From Desulforamulus aquiferis (GTDB lineage Bacteria; Bacillota; Desulfotomaculia; Desulfotomaculales; Desulfotomaculaceae), in the NCBI GenBank assembly GCA_004143605.1, contig AWVY01000031.1, forward strand, positions 10,415 through 67,833: a stretch of DNA of 57,419 nucleotides, read 5' to 3'. Position numbers and translations under genes: made by a program. Position 1 is the stretch's first letter; each line of letters opens with the position of its first letter. This document shows, piece by piece, positions 17,360-27,940 of this stretch. The notes beneath the pieces are model-generated. The model saw only the letters and a list, made by a program, of their open reading frames with translations. It was not told the DNA's origin and made no database searches.

Positions 17360-18996
17360 ATGGAGACTACAAAATATGCGAAGATAAATAAATCAGTTTT
17401 CTGGGGTAGTGTAATTATTTGTTTATTATTTTTTGGACCTATGATCTTGTTGCAAGAATCTGCACAAGAATTAGTAGGTAAAATAATGTATGCAGTTACT
17501 CATGGTACTGACTGGATGTGGGAAATAGTAGTTTTTGGTGCGGTACTTTTTTCACTATGGTTAGCATTTGGTCCCTACGGCAGAGTAAAGCTTGGTGGAC
17601 CAAACGATAAGCCCGAATTCTCAACATTTACTTGGTTTGCTATGATGTTCTGTGGTGGCTCAGGTGCTGGACTTATTTATTGGGGTATTCTTGAACCAAT
17701 CTATTACTTGAAATGGCCACCCTTTTGGGCTGCGGAAGGATCTGCACAGGCTGCTCAATGGGCACTTTCCTATGGTATTTTCCATTGGGGTGTTAGTGCT
17801 TGGGCTACCTTTGTAATCCCTGCTGTCGGGTTCTCCTATATGTTTTATGTTAGAAAAAGGCCATACCTTTATCCAAGTTATGCCTGTCGTGGCATTTTAG
17901 GGGACAGAGTTGATGGTTGGTTAGGCAGAGCCATTGACCTAATAATGGTTGTTGGTATGGTGGGTGGCGTAGCAACATCTTTAGGGCTTATCTTACCAAT
18001 GATAGCTAATATTGGCGCAACATATTTTGGTTTAGAAGATACCCTAGGGGTAAGATTAGCAGTAGCTGCAGTGTTTACTTGCCTTTATGGTTATAGCTGC
18101 TATAAAGGGCTATATGCTGGTATTGCCAAAATTTCAGGCTACAATATGTGGTTAATTTTAGGTCTATTATTATTCGTGTTACTTGCAGGCCCAACAATCT
18201 TTATGTTTTCCTTATTCTTTGATAACATTGGGGTGCTATTAAATAACTTCTTACGGATGAGCTTCTATACTGATCCGATAAGTAAATCAGGCTTCCCACA
18301 AGATTGGACTGTTTTCTATTGGGCTTGGTGGTTTGCCTGGGCAACATATATGGGTCTATTTGCTACCAGGATTTCTAGAGGTCGTACTATTAAGGAACTT
18401 GTTTTAAATATGCTCTTCACTGCAACTGCAGGCTGTGCACTTTTCTATTTAACCTTTGGATCTTACACAGTTGATTTGATTATAAATCAGGGTGTCGACT
18501 TGATTGGCATATTACAAGCTTCAGGTGGACCAGCAGTAATAACCTACTTGCTTAACACCTTACCGATGGCTTCCATTGCAATACCTATATTCCTGATAGT
18601 AATGCTTGTATCCCAGGTTACCGCAGTTGACTCTGTTTCTTACACAATTGCGGCTATGTCTTGTACTGAAATCAGGGATACCCAAGAGCCGCCAAAATGG
18701 TCTAGAATATTCTGGTCATTTATGTTGTTCTTCTGCACATCGGCATTGTTCTTGGTTGGTGGACTAAAGGTAGTTCAATTAGCATCTATTTTGACCGCTT
18801 TCCCTGTAGCCATTATAACGGTCATGTTAGCTATCTCTCTAGTAAAATGGCTCAATAAAGATTTTGGAGAAAAAGTTAAACCTCAAAAATTGACTCTTGA
18901 CTCAAAATCTGAAGAGCAGAATGCGTAGATACTATTGCTGCTGAAGATGAGAAAATTGTAATTGAATCAGCTATTGCATCTAGTACTACTAAATAG
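17360..18996 (+). CDS. BCCT-family (betaine/choline/carnitine) transporter (probable frame break near the C-terminus)
   Basis: Twelve-helix secondary transporter. ATG 17360 follows AAGGGAGCGGG. It carries the family markers: the helix 4 aromatic stretch FHWGVSAWATF and the helix 8 signature WAWWFAWATYMGLFATRISRGRTI. The frame stops at 18928 (522 aa), but the next frame continues as coding-like VDTIAAEDEKIVIES to a stop at 18996. One lost base near 18925 would give about 545 aa with an acidic tail. The substrate is a quaternary ammonium or related zwitterion by family; which one is unknown. It shares an operator with the phosphodiesterase-family genes at 22-25 kb. Confidence 0.92.
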
Positions 18997-19068
18997 TTAT
19001 TTTATAACAAGAAATTTAAAAAATAAAGTTATAATTTAACAATGAATTTACTGTATGAATGTAATATA

Positions 19069-19108
19069 GCACAGCCTCTTAAGTTAAAGCTAGAGGCTGT
19101 GCTTTTTT
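19069..19108 (+). terminator. Terminator after the BCCT gene
   Basis: Stem AGCACAGCCTCT/AGAGGCTGTGCT followed by TTTTTT. Confidence 0.9.
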
Positions 19109-19149
19109 GTTCGTAGAACGAGTTTATCTCGCATATGAGCTTCGCCTAG

Positions 19150-19376
19150 GAAAAAATAAGAGGGGGGTAACTGTATAGTTTCCCCCTCAGATTGTCGAAA
19201 TACCTCAGGCTTTCGCGGACATCCATGTCCGCGAAAGCCATTTCCCATCCTCAGCTTCGCGAAGCGCTGTTTCCACTGCTTCGAGTGTCGCTGTTCGGGA
19301 TTATTAAAACCCAGTTGAATCTTTTTCAACAGGCTGAGGGGGGTAACTATAAAAGTTACCCCCCCTTTGAAAGAAC
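19150..19376. repeat. Palindrome-rich, MITE-like element
   Basis: About 225 bases with two end segments (about 19150-19192 and 19334-19374) that are imperfect inverted copies of each other, roughly 35 bases long. Each is itself a hairpin of GGGGGTAACT/AGTT.CCCCC type. Between them lie a perfect 15-base stem (GGCTTTCGCGGACAT and its complement, 19212-19243) and CAGCTTCGCGAAGCGCTG. Open frames here are short, differ on both strands and lack ribosome-binding sites, so I treat it as non-coding. Confidence 0.55.
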
Positions 19377-19389
19377 TCTAAAATTATAT

Positions 19390-19716
19390 TTATTCACCAA
19401 GAACTTCGGCAATCTTTTCCTCTACGGTTTCTTCCTCGACTTGACCAGCCACTTTCCCTTGAAGCTCACCCTCATTGAAGAAGACGATAGAGGGAACTCC
19501 TCTTAAGGAAAATCTTTGGGACAGGTTCTTTTGCTCTTCAACATCAACACTGTAGAAGCCGAACTTACCTTCATATTTAGGTTGCAATTCTTCCAACATT
19601 GGAACAACTTCTTTGCATACGTGGCAATTTTTCCTTGAAAATACCACCAGGCAAGGCTCAGCGTTATCATAGATAATTTCTTCAAAGCTGGTTGAATCTA
19701 ATTGTTTTAAAGACAT
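19390..19716 (-). CDS. Thioredoxin-like protein with CHVC active site
   Basis: 108 aa, ATG behind AAGGAG. Thioredoxin fold with the redox motif RKNCHVCKEVVPMLEEL in place of the usual WCGPC, and the cis-Pro loop SLRGVPSIVFF. It resembles the second thioredoxin-like protein at 26565 (RCDICKELLPIVEEL). Having neither the Trp nor the Pro of classic thioredoxin, it is probably a specialised electron carrier. The thioredoxin reductase at 25330 is the natural partner. Transcribed alone from the minus strand. Confidence 0.88.
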   Translation of the reverse strand: MSLKQLDSTSFEEIIYDNAEPCLVVFSRKNCHVCKEVVPMLEELQPKYEGKFGFYSVDVEEQKNLSQRFSLRGVPSIVFFNEGELQGKVAGQVEEETVEEKIAEVLGE

Positions 19717-19789
19717 ATTTAACCACTCCTTAATATTAAAATTAACATTGTATGATAGACCAAAGGTTATACACCGGCATCAGCAGTAT

Positions 19790-20662
19790 TTACATTGACT
19801 TGCTGTGATTTTTAGGAGTTAATAGCAAGGTGACCAACATGCCAGTTATGATCATTATGCAACCTGTCAGTTCTTTTATACCCATAGTATCATGCAATAT
19901 TAAATACGCAAAAATACCCGCAGCTACTGGCTCTAAAACTAAAATTACTGATGCACTGGTGGCGCTTATTTTGCTCTGAGCCCAATTCTGTATAGCCGTA
20001 TTGACTGCTGTACCAAAAAGGATAGCAAAAAGAAGCAATAGAATAAGATTCATATCAAAGTATTCCATAGAAACAATAGGCTCTACTAGAACAGCAGAAG
20101 CCAGTGATAACACTGCCGTTACTGCAATTTGAATAACCGTTAATGAAATAGGATCGTGATCTTTTGCAAAATGACTAATTAAAACGATGCTAATGGAGAA
20201 GGATACTGCACCTAAAAAGACCATTGCATCGCCAAACCCAATGGCAAAGCTACTATTTAGGCTTAATACTCCAAGTCCTATTGTCGCTAATAGAATGCCA
20301 AATAATTCATTAGCATGAGGCATTCTTCTTCTTATAATACTCTCAAAAAGTGGGACCAAAACCACAAAAAGCCCTGTCAGAAAGCCTGCTTTAGAAGCCG
20401 TTGTATAATTTAGTCCCACTGTTTGCAAAATGTAGCCTATACCAAGGGCTATTCCGATCAATGCTCCAGCCTTCAACGTTGATTTGTCAATATTTCTTAA
20501 ACGTTGATGGTAAAGGAGGCCTAAAAGAATTGTTGCTCCGACAAATCTAATACTGGAATAGTACAGTGGAGTAGTGCTTTCTAAAATTAGTTTTCCGACT
20601 ACAAAATTAGCACCCCATAGCAGAGTAACTAACAGCATCCCAATTTCAGCAGTTCTCCGCAT
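19790..20662 (-). CDS. EamA/DMT-family transporter
   Basis: 290 aa with ten hydrophobic helices and two EamA repeats. It begins GMLLVTLLWGANFVVGKLIL, a typical EamA entry helix, and has FTGLFVVLVPLFESI-type loops in the middle. The second repeat includes VILVLEPVAAGIFAYLIL. These carriers export amino acids or other metabolites, and substrate cannot be predicted. Same strand as the phosphodiesterase-family gene that ends 61 bases upstream, so the two may be co-transcribed. Confidence 0.9.
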   Translation of the reverse strand: MRRTAEIGMLLVTLLWGANFVVGKLILESTTPLYYSSIRFVGATILLGLLYHQRLRNIDKSTLKAGALIGIALGIGYILQTVGLNYTTASKAGFLTGLFVVLVPLFESIIRRRMPHANELFGILLATIGLGVLSLNSSFAIGFGDAMVFLGAVSFSISIVLISHFAKDHDPISLTVIQIAVTAVLSLASAVLVEPIVSMEYFDMNLILLLLFAILFGTAVNTAIQNWAQSKISATSASVILVLEPVAAGIFAYLILHDTMGIKELTGCIMIITGMLVTLLLTPKNHSKSM

Positions 20663-20723
20663 CGCAACAACCCTCCATTTAAAAGCAGCTATCAGATTTA
20701 CTGATAGCTGCTAGATTGTTTAT

Positions 20724-22770
20724 CTAGATTTCTTCTGTGAAAATCTGATAAATCGGAGCTCCTTCGCATTGAGCAGGGAAACGCAAACCTAGCAAAGCTG
20801 AGACGGAAGGTGCAACATCCACTTGTCTGATAATACGATCTGTTGTAAATCCAGCCTTAATGCCAGGGCCTGCTGCAACGAAAATGGGAGAAACAGAAGT
20901 CTCATGATATCCTTCTGAGGTTGAGATACCATCGCCATGCAATCTGTTGTGTCCTTCCTCAATGGAAAAGAAGATATCACCACACTCTGGTCCATGGGTA
21001 CCCAGTATCACTGCGTCTTTGTTTCTTAGGCAGATACCCACAACACGTCTTCCAGATCTTTCATCCCTGTAGTTGTATAGGTCGTTAATGATTTGTTCTT
21101 CCAGAGCATATTTGTCTGCGGGGTCCACGATACCTGTTTTGTCACGGCCCTTAAGGTTGATATAAATATAGTTACCGCGAATCTGAACGGCTCTGGTCTT
21201 TTCCCAATCTACTTCTCTGATGGAATTGCCGTTCTCATCTTTCTTCATAACGGTATAGCCCAGTTCTTCCATAACCTTAGTATTGAGACCACCGTATTCA
21301 CCCAAGATAGGAGGTACGTTTTCCCCAACGATGAGGCCATGATCACTAACTAATAAAATTGTCCAACCTTCATCTAGTAAGTGCATGAATTCACCGAGGT
21401 AATCATCTGTCTGCAGATAGAACTTTTCAATAAATCCTTGATAGACTTTTTCATCTGTATAATCCCATTCAGGCAGTGTTTTAGCCAGGTGCCATAACTG
21501 GTGACCAGCACAATCAATATTGTGTAGGTGGGAGAATACTACTTCATAGCCCTTTTCCTTGATGAGGTAATTCATGCAATCAGCTTGCCATTTGTTGTAT
21601 TGTACCCAGGAGGGTTCAAAGATTTCACGAACTAACTCAGCATCTTCGCCACCGATTAAACTAACAGGTGGAACTACGCCAACATTATCAACAATTTCTT
21701 GGAAGAGGGTCTTGGGATGCCACAACATGTCATTGGCAATATCAAGGGCGTTACTAATCCAAAGTCTAACTTGTGTACCAGCTGGGTCCAGCTCTAAAAT
21801 CTTCATGGAACGACATGCTGGCTTAGTTACTTCCTTTTTAGTAACATCATCAATGATATTAGATACCATTTCACCCTTTTTGATGATAGCAATGGGTGCT
21901 TCAGCTTTCTTATTCTTGTATATAGCTACTCTGTCATATTCGCCGGCTTCGTTTTTAAGAATTAAGGCGGGGCGTCTCATAACACCACCGGAAGTTAGGA
22001 TAGTAAATTCTTTTGCGCCTTCTGGAGCATTTGCCCAACCAGTAGCATCTTTAAGGGGAGAGTTAACGATGTCATAGGCTACCTTACTACCAATAACAAC
22101 TTCGGTATCCTCATCATCCATAACGTAGGTGCGAATTTCGCCGCCTTGACGAGCGGTATCTCCCCACCACAGTTCCATCATTTCATCATCAACATCATTA
22201 TCTAAGTATCTTCTAGGTCGGAAATAACGCAACCAACGCCTGCCGGCTTATCAACTCTTGGTGCATAGCGTACTTCTTTAATATCAGCATTAGCAACAAT
22301 AACTTTTTCCCAATCAAGCTGTGCAACTCCCATGTTAACAGAACCAGGCTGAGTTCCGTCCACAACACTTAGATTTGGGCTTTGAGAGGTTGGGGGCCAA
22401 GAACTGCCGGGCCAGTGCCAAACGAGAGTCTTCATGCCAGCTTCAGTTGTGATGTTCCAGATTTGTTCTGCAGTGCAATTACGTGAATCCATATTGTAAA
22501 CAACAGCATCAAGACTTTCGGGAGACTGTCTCCAATAGCAAGTGATACCGTGGGTACCTGGATAAGCACCTGTGGCAAGTGTTGTCCAGCAGGGAGGTGT
22601 AATGGTTGGAATTGCACCCAGAAGAACTAAATCTTCCCTAGCAGCTCCACGGTCAATGAATTTTTGCAGATTAGGCAGTTTGCCTTCTGCTAAATATTTT
22701 TTGTAATTTTTGGGTCCATGCCATCGACGCCTAGTACCAATAGTTTACTGGTAAGTGGCTGTCTTTTCAT
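20724..22770 (-). CDS. Alkaline-phosphatase-superfamily (type I phosphodiesterase) enzyme, cytosolic (two frame breaks)
   Basis: About 682 aa. ATG 22770 with AAAGGAG. Losses near 22707 (A run) and near 22203 are repaired. The N-terminus is LLVLGVDGMDP, first metal Asp. The nucleophile region is PTITPPCWTTLATGAYPGTHGI with the Thr before PP. Further metal ligands appear in NIDCAGHQ and LLVSDHGL; a late His-containing loop LHGDGISTSEGYH follows. It has no signal peptide, so it is likely cytosolic. Its nearest relative here is the divergent gene at 23298. Reaction unknown: hydrolysis of a phosphodiester, phosphonate or sulfate ester are all possible for this fold. Confidence 0.85.
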
Positions 22771-22928
22771 AGTAGCTATCTCCTTTCCTAGTACCATATA
22801 TTATTTGTGCCTTAAAATAAGACAGAAAAACCAATTTAATAATTGACTCCAGTATCTGTGTTAGTTCTCAACTTCACTAACCTCTTTCATTATAAAAATT
22901 ATGTCTTTTTATGTACAATACTCACTAA

Positions 22929-22942
22929 TTATACCGGTATAA
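22929..22942. promoter_or_regulatory. Palindromic operator TTATACCGGTATAA, copy 2
   Basis: Perfect 14-base palindrome, 159 bases upstream of the minus-strand phosphodiesterase-family gene. Confidence 0.65.
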
Positions 22943-23190
22943 GCAAAACATATACATGATAGGTTGCTTATTCTTCTAGGGATTTAATCAAACTAAGAAT
23001 GCATAACAGCCTATTAATCCACTTGAGTTGACAGGCGTTATGCATTAAAGATATAGAATTAGTTTATGTCCATATAATGGCTATTTTACAAGGGCAATAA
23101 GCTATCTATAATGATCATGTGAAGCAAATTGCGAGTTTAATAATTTATAATGAAGGGGATATTACACTGCTAACGCGTAGAATACTAACT

Positions 23191-23206
23191 CTTATACCGG
23201 TATAAG
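23191..23206. promoter_or_regulatory. Palindromic operator CTTATACCGGTATAAG, copy 3
   Basis: Perfect 16-base palindrome, 92 bases upstream of the plus-strand phosphodiesterase-family gene. Confidence 0.65.
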
Positions 23207-23297
23207 CACTATGTATTTTACAAGGAAGTACGGGATTTTTATAATTTAGGTAAAAGTGAATGAAGTAACATGCTTTTACCCGAGTGAGGGGGACCAG

Positions 23298-25295
23298 ATG
23301 CCTTACAGTTATGGGAAAGCCAAAAAAGTGCTGATGTTAGGCCTAGACGGTGCAGACCCACTCTTGGTTCGAAGGTACATTAGCGAAGGTAAACTGCCTA
23401 ATTTCAAAAAGGTTATGGACATGGGTGTAAATACACCTGACCTAGGTATGCAGGGTGTTCTCCCAGGCATTACCCCACCTAACTGGGCTACCCTTGGTAC
23501 TGGTGCTTACCCCGTAACACACGGAATTACCTGCTTCTGGAACCACAAACTTGGTAATGAACTTGAACAGATGGAATATGGCTGGAACTCGGAACTGTTA
23601 AAGGCTGAAAGTATCTGGGAAACTTTCAATAGAGCAGGCAAAAAGAGTATTCTGTTTAACTATCCCACTGCCTGGCTCCGAAAACAGATGACATCTATGT
23701 TGACGGCACCAGCATTTATACCAACCTACGTGGCTATATTGATTACGAAAAGGTATATACCTGCATAGAGGGCGACTTCGCCATAGAAGAAAAATATCAC
23801 GAAATGGACAACAGAGGTACCGACTGCCGGGTAGAAGGGATATAACCTCATTAAAAGCAGGTATCAGCCAAGAGGAACAAGATATAATGGGTTATTCCCA
23901 GCCCAGTGGCGTAGTTACCGGTGAAGAAGATGGGGAGATGTCCCAGGATCAGCCTAGCGCTGACCAAATTAAAACTCCTATAAAGCCAGCTGCCAGTTGG
24001 CTGAGTGCTCCTGCGGGTGCTAAAGAAATGGTCCTGCCAGTAAACAGTGGCCAAGCCCGCCGATTTGGCCTTTTAATTGCTGAAGACGGCCAGAACTATA
24101 ATAAGCTACAAATTTTTAAGAATAAAAAACAGGCTCAACCTCTGGTTCAGTGCTATGCTGGCCAGTGGAGCGACTGGATATACGATACCTTTATTTTTAA
24201 TGGAAAAGATACGCCGGTTGCCTATAAACTAAGGATTTTAGATATGAAGGCTGATGGTAGCTTTGCAAAGATCTACTGTTCCTTTGTTCTAAATTTAAAA
24301 AGTAGCAAATACTTCCATCCAGCAGAGCTGGGTGAGGAAATCTATAAGAATGTTGGCCCCATGCTGCAGCCTACCAACTTCGACCGAAATAATGCTTTTG
24401 CTGACGCCATTATGAATGAATCGGTGGCTGAGATGTACCAGTGGCATGTTGAGGCTATTGACTACCTGCTGAGGAACAAAGAATGGATCTGTTTTATGTC
24501 CACATGCATGGTATTGATATGTATAACCACTACTTCTTAGATTTTGTAACTCCTGAGCACTCTCCAGGAGAGTACCAGAGGTACCGTGAACAGATATATA
24601 AAATCTACGAAATCAGTGACAATTTTGTGGGAGAAATGCTAAAGCATTTAGAAAAAGATACAGCTATTATCATTACGTCTGACCATGCTGGCGTTCCCAA
24701 GAGTCCACAGATTAGAGAATTGCCCCGGATTGGTGATATGTGGGGTATTAACGTAGGTATTATGGGTGAACTGGGCTATACAAAAACCAAAGAAGTTAAT
24801 GGTACCCTACAAATTGACTGGGCTAACACCACTGCAATAGCACAGCGTTCTACCTTCATCTATATCAACCTGAAGGGTAGAGATCCCCAAGGTATTGTCG
24901 ATCCTGCGGATTACGACCGGCTGGTTGAAAAGATCATTGATGATCTTTATGCTTATAAAGACCCTCATACGGGTAAAAGAATTATCACCTTGGCACTGAA
25001 TAGGACCGATATGGAACTGGTAGGGCTAGGCGGCGAAAACTGTGGTGATATCTTTTACATTATGGAGCCCACTTTTGCCAGGTGTCACGGCAACGCATTG
25101 AGCAGCCACTGCAATCTGGGTTATTCCATGAAACCTCTATTAATGCTGGTTGGTGCTGGTTTTAAAAAAGGTGGCGCGGTAATTGACAGACAAGTTAAAG
25201 CCGTGGACATTGTTCCAACCATCTGCCACCTGGCCGGTGCACCAATGCCCAAAAATGTTGAAGGTGCTGTAATTTATCAGTACCTGGAAGACTAA
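23298..25295 (+). CDS. Alkaline-phosphatase-superfamily (type I phosphodiesterase) enzyme, cytosolic, paralogue (three frame breaks)
   Basis: About 666 aa from ATG 23298 behind GAGGGGG. Losses near 23683, 23838 and 24483 are repaired. Motifs parallel the 20724 gene: VLMLGLDGADP, then GITPPNWATLGTGAYPVTHGI, later HMHGIDMYNH and IIITSDHAGVP, and a C-terminal RCHGNALSSHC. No signal peptide. The region about 180-330 is specific to this pair and may shape the substrate pocket. Followed by the thioredoxin reductase gene 34 bases on, so probably one transcript. Confidence 0.85.
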
Positions 25296-25329
25296 ACATA
25301 ATATTTATTAAATCTAAGAGGTGAAGATA

Positions 25330-26539
25330 ATGTCAGTTTATGATTTAGTAATTATCGGCGGAGGACCAGCTGGTCTTGCCGCAGGCATCTACGGTGCCAG
25401 AGCTCGCATGAAACAGCTATTTTAGAAAAGGGAGCCGTGGGAGGCCAGGCCTTTACCACCCGTGAGATTGTAAACTTCCCTGGTTTTAAAAGTACCTCTG
25501 GACCTGAATTAATGAAAACTATTGCAGGCCATGCAAAAGAATTTGGTACAGAGATTATAAAAGGCGAGGTTACTGATGTAGATTTCAGTGGTGAAATTAA
25601 GCTGATTAATACTAAGAAGGGTCAGCAATACCAGGCCAAAGCAGTAATTTTAGCCCTGGCTCCCAACCTCGCCTGTTAAATATTCCTGGTGAGAAGCCTT
25701 TACGCGGAAGCGGTGTATCCTATTGTGCCACCTGTGATGCAGAGTTTTATACCGACTTAGATGTAGTAGTAGTAGGAAATGGCGATGCTGCCATTGAAGA
25801 AGCTATGTATATCACAAAATATGCCCGCAAGGTAACCGTTATTGTTCTACATGATGTGGGAATTGTTGACTGCAATAGGGCCAGTGCTGAAAAGGCTTTC
25901 AATAACCCCAAGATTGAATTTGTTTGGAATTCTGTTTTGGCAGAAATTAAAGGCAAGGGTGAAGTGGAATCCGTAGTAGTAAAGAATCTTAAGACCGGTG
26001 AACTGACTGAGTTAGCAGCACATGGAGTTTTTATATATGTAGGAATGATACCTGGTACAGATTTTGTCAAAGGTAAAATAGAATTAGATGAAAGAGGATA
26101 TATTCTAGCTAACGAGCAAATGGAGACTTCGGTGGATGGAGTATTTGCCGCCGGCGATGCCAGGGTGAAATACCTACGTCAGGTGGTTACAGCAGCCAAC
26201 GATGGCGCCATTGCAGCAGTATCTGCTGAGAGATATTTGGATGAAGAGCAGAGCTTTAAAGACGAGGTTGTAAATGTCGATAAGCCTGTGGCACTTGTAT
26301 TTTGGAGCCCTGCCAGCAATGAAAGCATTGATATGGCCAGCAGATTGGACGCATTAATCGCTGCCGCTGGTGGAAAATATAAAGTTGTGAAGGTTGATGT
26401 ATCCCGTAAGAAGCGCATTGCACAAAAATATAATGTTGAAGTAATACCTTCAATTCTGTTATTAGAAAAAGGTGAGCTACAATTGCAGCTTAATGGCAAT
26501 GTGGATGATGACACAATCAAAGCACAGTTAAAAATATAG
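25330..26539 (+). CDS. Thioredoxin reductase fused to a cysteine-less thioredoxin-like domain (two frame breaks)
   Basis: About 403 aa, ATG behind GAGGTGA. Repairs near 25412 and 25662. Residues 1-305 form a TrxB-type flavoenzyme: FAD loop [19 protein letters not shown], redox motif [14 protein letters not shown] loop [15 protein letters not shown] and FAD end [14 protein letters not shown]. The C-terminal 90 residues read as a thioredoxin fold ([33 protein letters not shown]) but the CxxC is replaced by SPASNES, so it cannot do dithiol exchange. It may dock the separate thioredoxin encoded next. Confidence 0.87.
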
Positions 26540-26564
26540 TAAGTGGTCTTTGGGGGGGAAGACA

Positions 26565-26902
26565 ATGGGTTACGAAACATTTCAGCGCCTAGACACAAAA
26601 AACTTCGACAATCTTACCTTTGATAGTGACACCCCCTCCTTGGTATTTTTTGCTGCTGAGAGATGCGATATTTGTAAAGAGTTGCTTCCCATAGTGGAAG
26701 AGTTGGTAACCTATTATGCCGGCAGGCTAAACGTCTATTATGTAGATGTTGATCAATATGCTGAGTTACACAAACGTTTTAGATTAAGGGGTATACCCAG
26801 CTATTACTTTTCAAAGATTATGAAGTCAAGCATAGGATTGGCGGATTGCATGAGAGAGAAGATATCATTGAAGAAATAGACAAAATTATCAATGGGGAAT
26901 AA
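26565..26902 (+). CDS. Thioredoxin-like protein with CDIC active site (one frame break)
   Basis: About 112 aa. ATG 26565 has GGGGGGAA upstream. The redox motif is RCDICKELLPIVEEL, followed by YVDVDQYAELHKRFRLRGIPS with the cis-Pro. A one-base loss near 26803 truncates the frame; repair gives the usual C-terminal strand and helix ending INGE. It resembles the CHVC thioredoxin at 19390. Twenty-five bases after the reductase fusion, so it is the likely electron acceptor. Confidence 0.82.
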
Positions 26903-26927
26903 AAATATTTCCTTAAATCCTACTGGT

Positions 26928-26957
26928 AACCTCCTAGATTTCTCTGGGAGGTTTTTA
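26928..26957 (+). terminator. Terminator after the thioredoxin gene
   Basis: Stem AACCTCC/GGGAGGTT with a loop of about 11 bases and a following T run. It ends the phosphodiesterase-reductase-thioredoxin unit. Confidence 0.75.
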
Positions 26958-27062
26958 TATTTGCTGGTTAAGGAGGCTTTGAAATTGTGAAATTTCTAAA
27001 AAGTATAAAAAATAAAAAGGTATTTTTGAAAATATAGAGTATATATATAGACAAATATTTCT

Positions 27063-27075
27063 GAAACCATGTTTC
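27063..27075. promoter_or_regulatory. KdgR-type operator GAAACCATGTTTC, upstream of iclR
   Basis: Palindrome GAAAC-N3-GTTTC, 18 bases before the start codon. The family consensus for KdgR is TGAAACA-N-TGTTTCA-like, and the flanks here (T before, A after) agree. Suggests autoregulation. Confidence 0.7.
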
Positions 27076-27092
27076 ATAATGTGAGATAGGGG

Positions 27093-27893
27093 GTGAGGAA
27101 AATTAAAACTGAAAAGGACAATGTAGTTCAATCCTTAGATCGAGCTTTAGAAATCCTTGAAGAATTATCCAGAAGTGAATCGGGTTTGGGGGTGACAGAG
27201 CTGGGCAGTATTATTGGCTTGCATAAAAGCACAGTTCATAGACTGCTCCATACGCTCCTGCTGCGTGGATACGTAGAAAAAAATTCTTTTACAGATAAGT
27301 ATAGACTTGGCTTAAAACTAGTCAGTTTAGGACAGGCAAGACTTGAAAGTACAGAAATTAGAGCAGAGGCCCGTCCTTTCCTTAACGACTGATGGAATTA
27401 ACCCAAGAAGCAGTACACCTATGCTTGTGGAGAATGGTAAAGTAATTTATATCGATAAGGTTGAATGTCGTAATGCAGTACTTATGTATTCACGAATTGG
27501 TAGGGTTGCCTCCATACATTGCACCGGGTAGGTAAAATAATTGCAGCCTATCTTCCAGATGAGCAGATAATTAAGCTGGTGAAGGAAAATGGTTTGCACT
27601 CTAGGACAGAAAAAACTATTACAGATATTAATGAACTGCTCAAGCACTATGAAATAGTACGAGCCCAGGGTTTTGCCATTGATGACGAAGAACACGACCC
27701 GGGACTTCGTTGTGTAGCTGCTCCTGTGCGTGATTTTAGTGGTAATGTAATTGCTTCTATTAGTGTAGCAGGGCCTACCACTAGGGTTACAATGGATAGA
27801 ATTAGCAGTGAATTAGCTAGAATGTTGATAGAAACGGCCAATAAGATATCTGTACAGCTAGGCTTTCGTAAATTAAAAAATATATTTTATTGA
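27093..27893 (+). CDS. IclR-family transcriptional regulator, KdgR-like (three frame breaks)
   Basis: About 267 aa, GTG behind AGGGG. Repairs near 27389, 27423 and 27528. The N-terminal winged helix is SLDRALEILEELSRSESGLGVTEL... with recognition helix GLHKSTVHRLLHTL, typical of IclR. The ligand domain has VHLCLVENGKVIYIDKVEC, the GVGKI motif and GLRCVAAPVRDFSGNVIASISV. It sits upstream of sugar-acid genes and of operators matching the KdgR consensus, so it is probably a repressor released by 2-keto-3-deoxygluconate or a related intermediate. Confidence 0.88.
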
Positions 27894-27940
27894 AGGATTA
27901 TGAGCCAAGTCGTCGAAATAGTTTCAATATCTAAATATTC

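Larger units (their letters stand above)
22771..23297. other. Divergent promoter region between the two phosphodiesterase-family genes
   Basis: About 530 bases. It contains two operator palindromes (22929-22942 and 23191-23206), one on each side, consistent with control of both divergent genes. An inverted pair GCATAACagCCTATTAA... near 23000-23045 is also seen (tGCATAAC / GTTATGCA). No gene found. Confidence 0.55.

Noticed and set aside
19090..19506. Open frames of 79 and 104 aa on opposite strands over the palindromic element
   Set aside because: They run through hairpins, lack ribosome-binding sites and one overlaps the thioredoxin gene.
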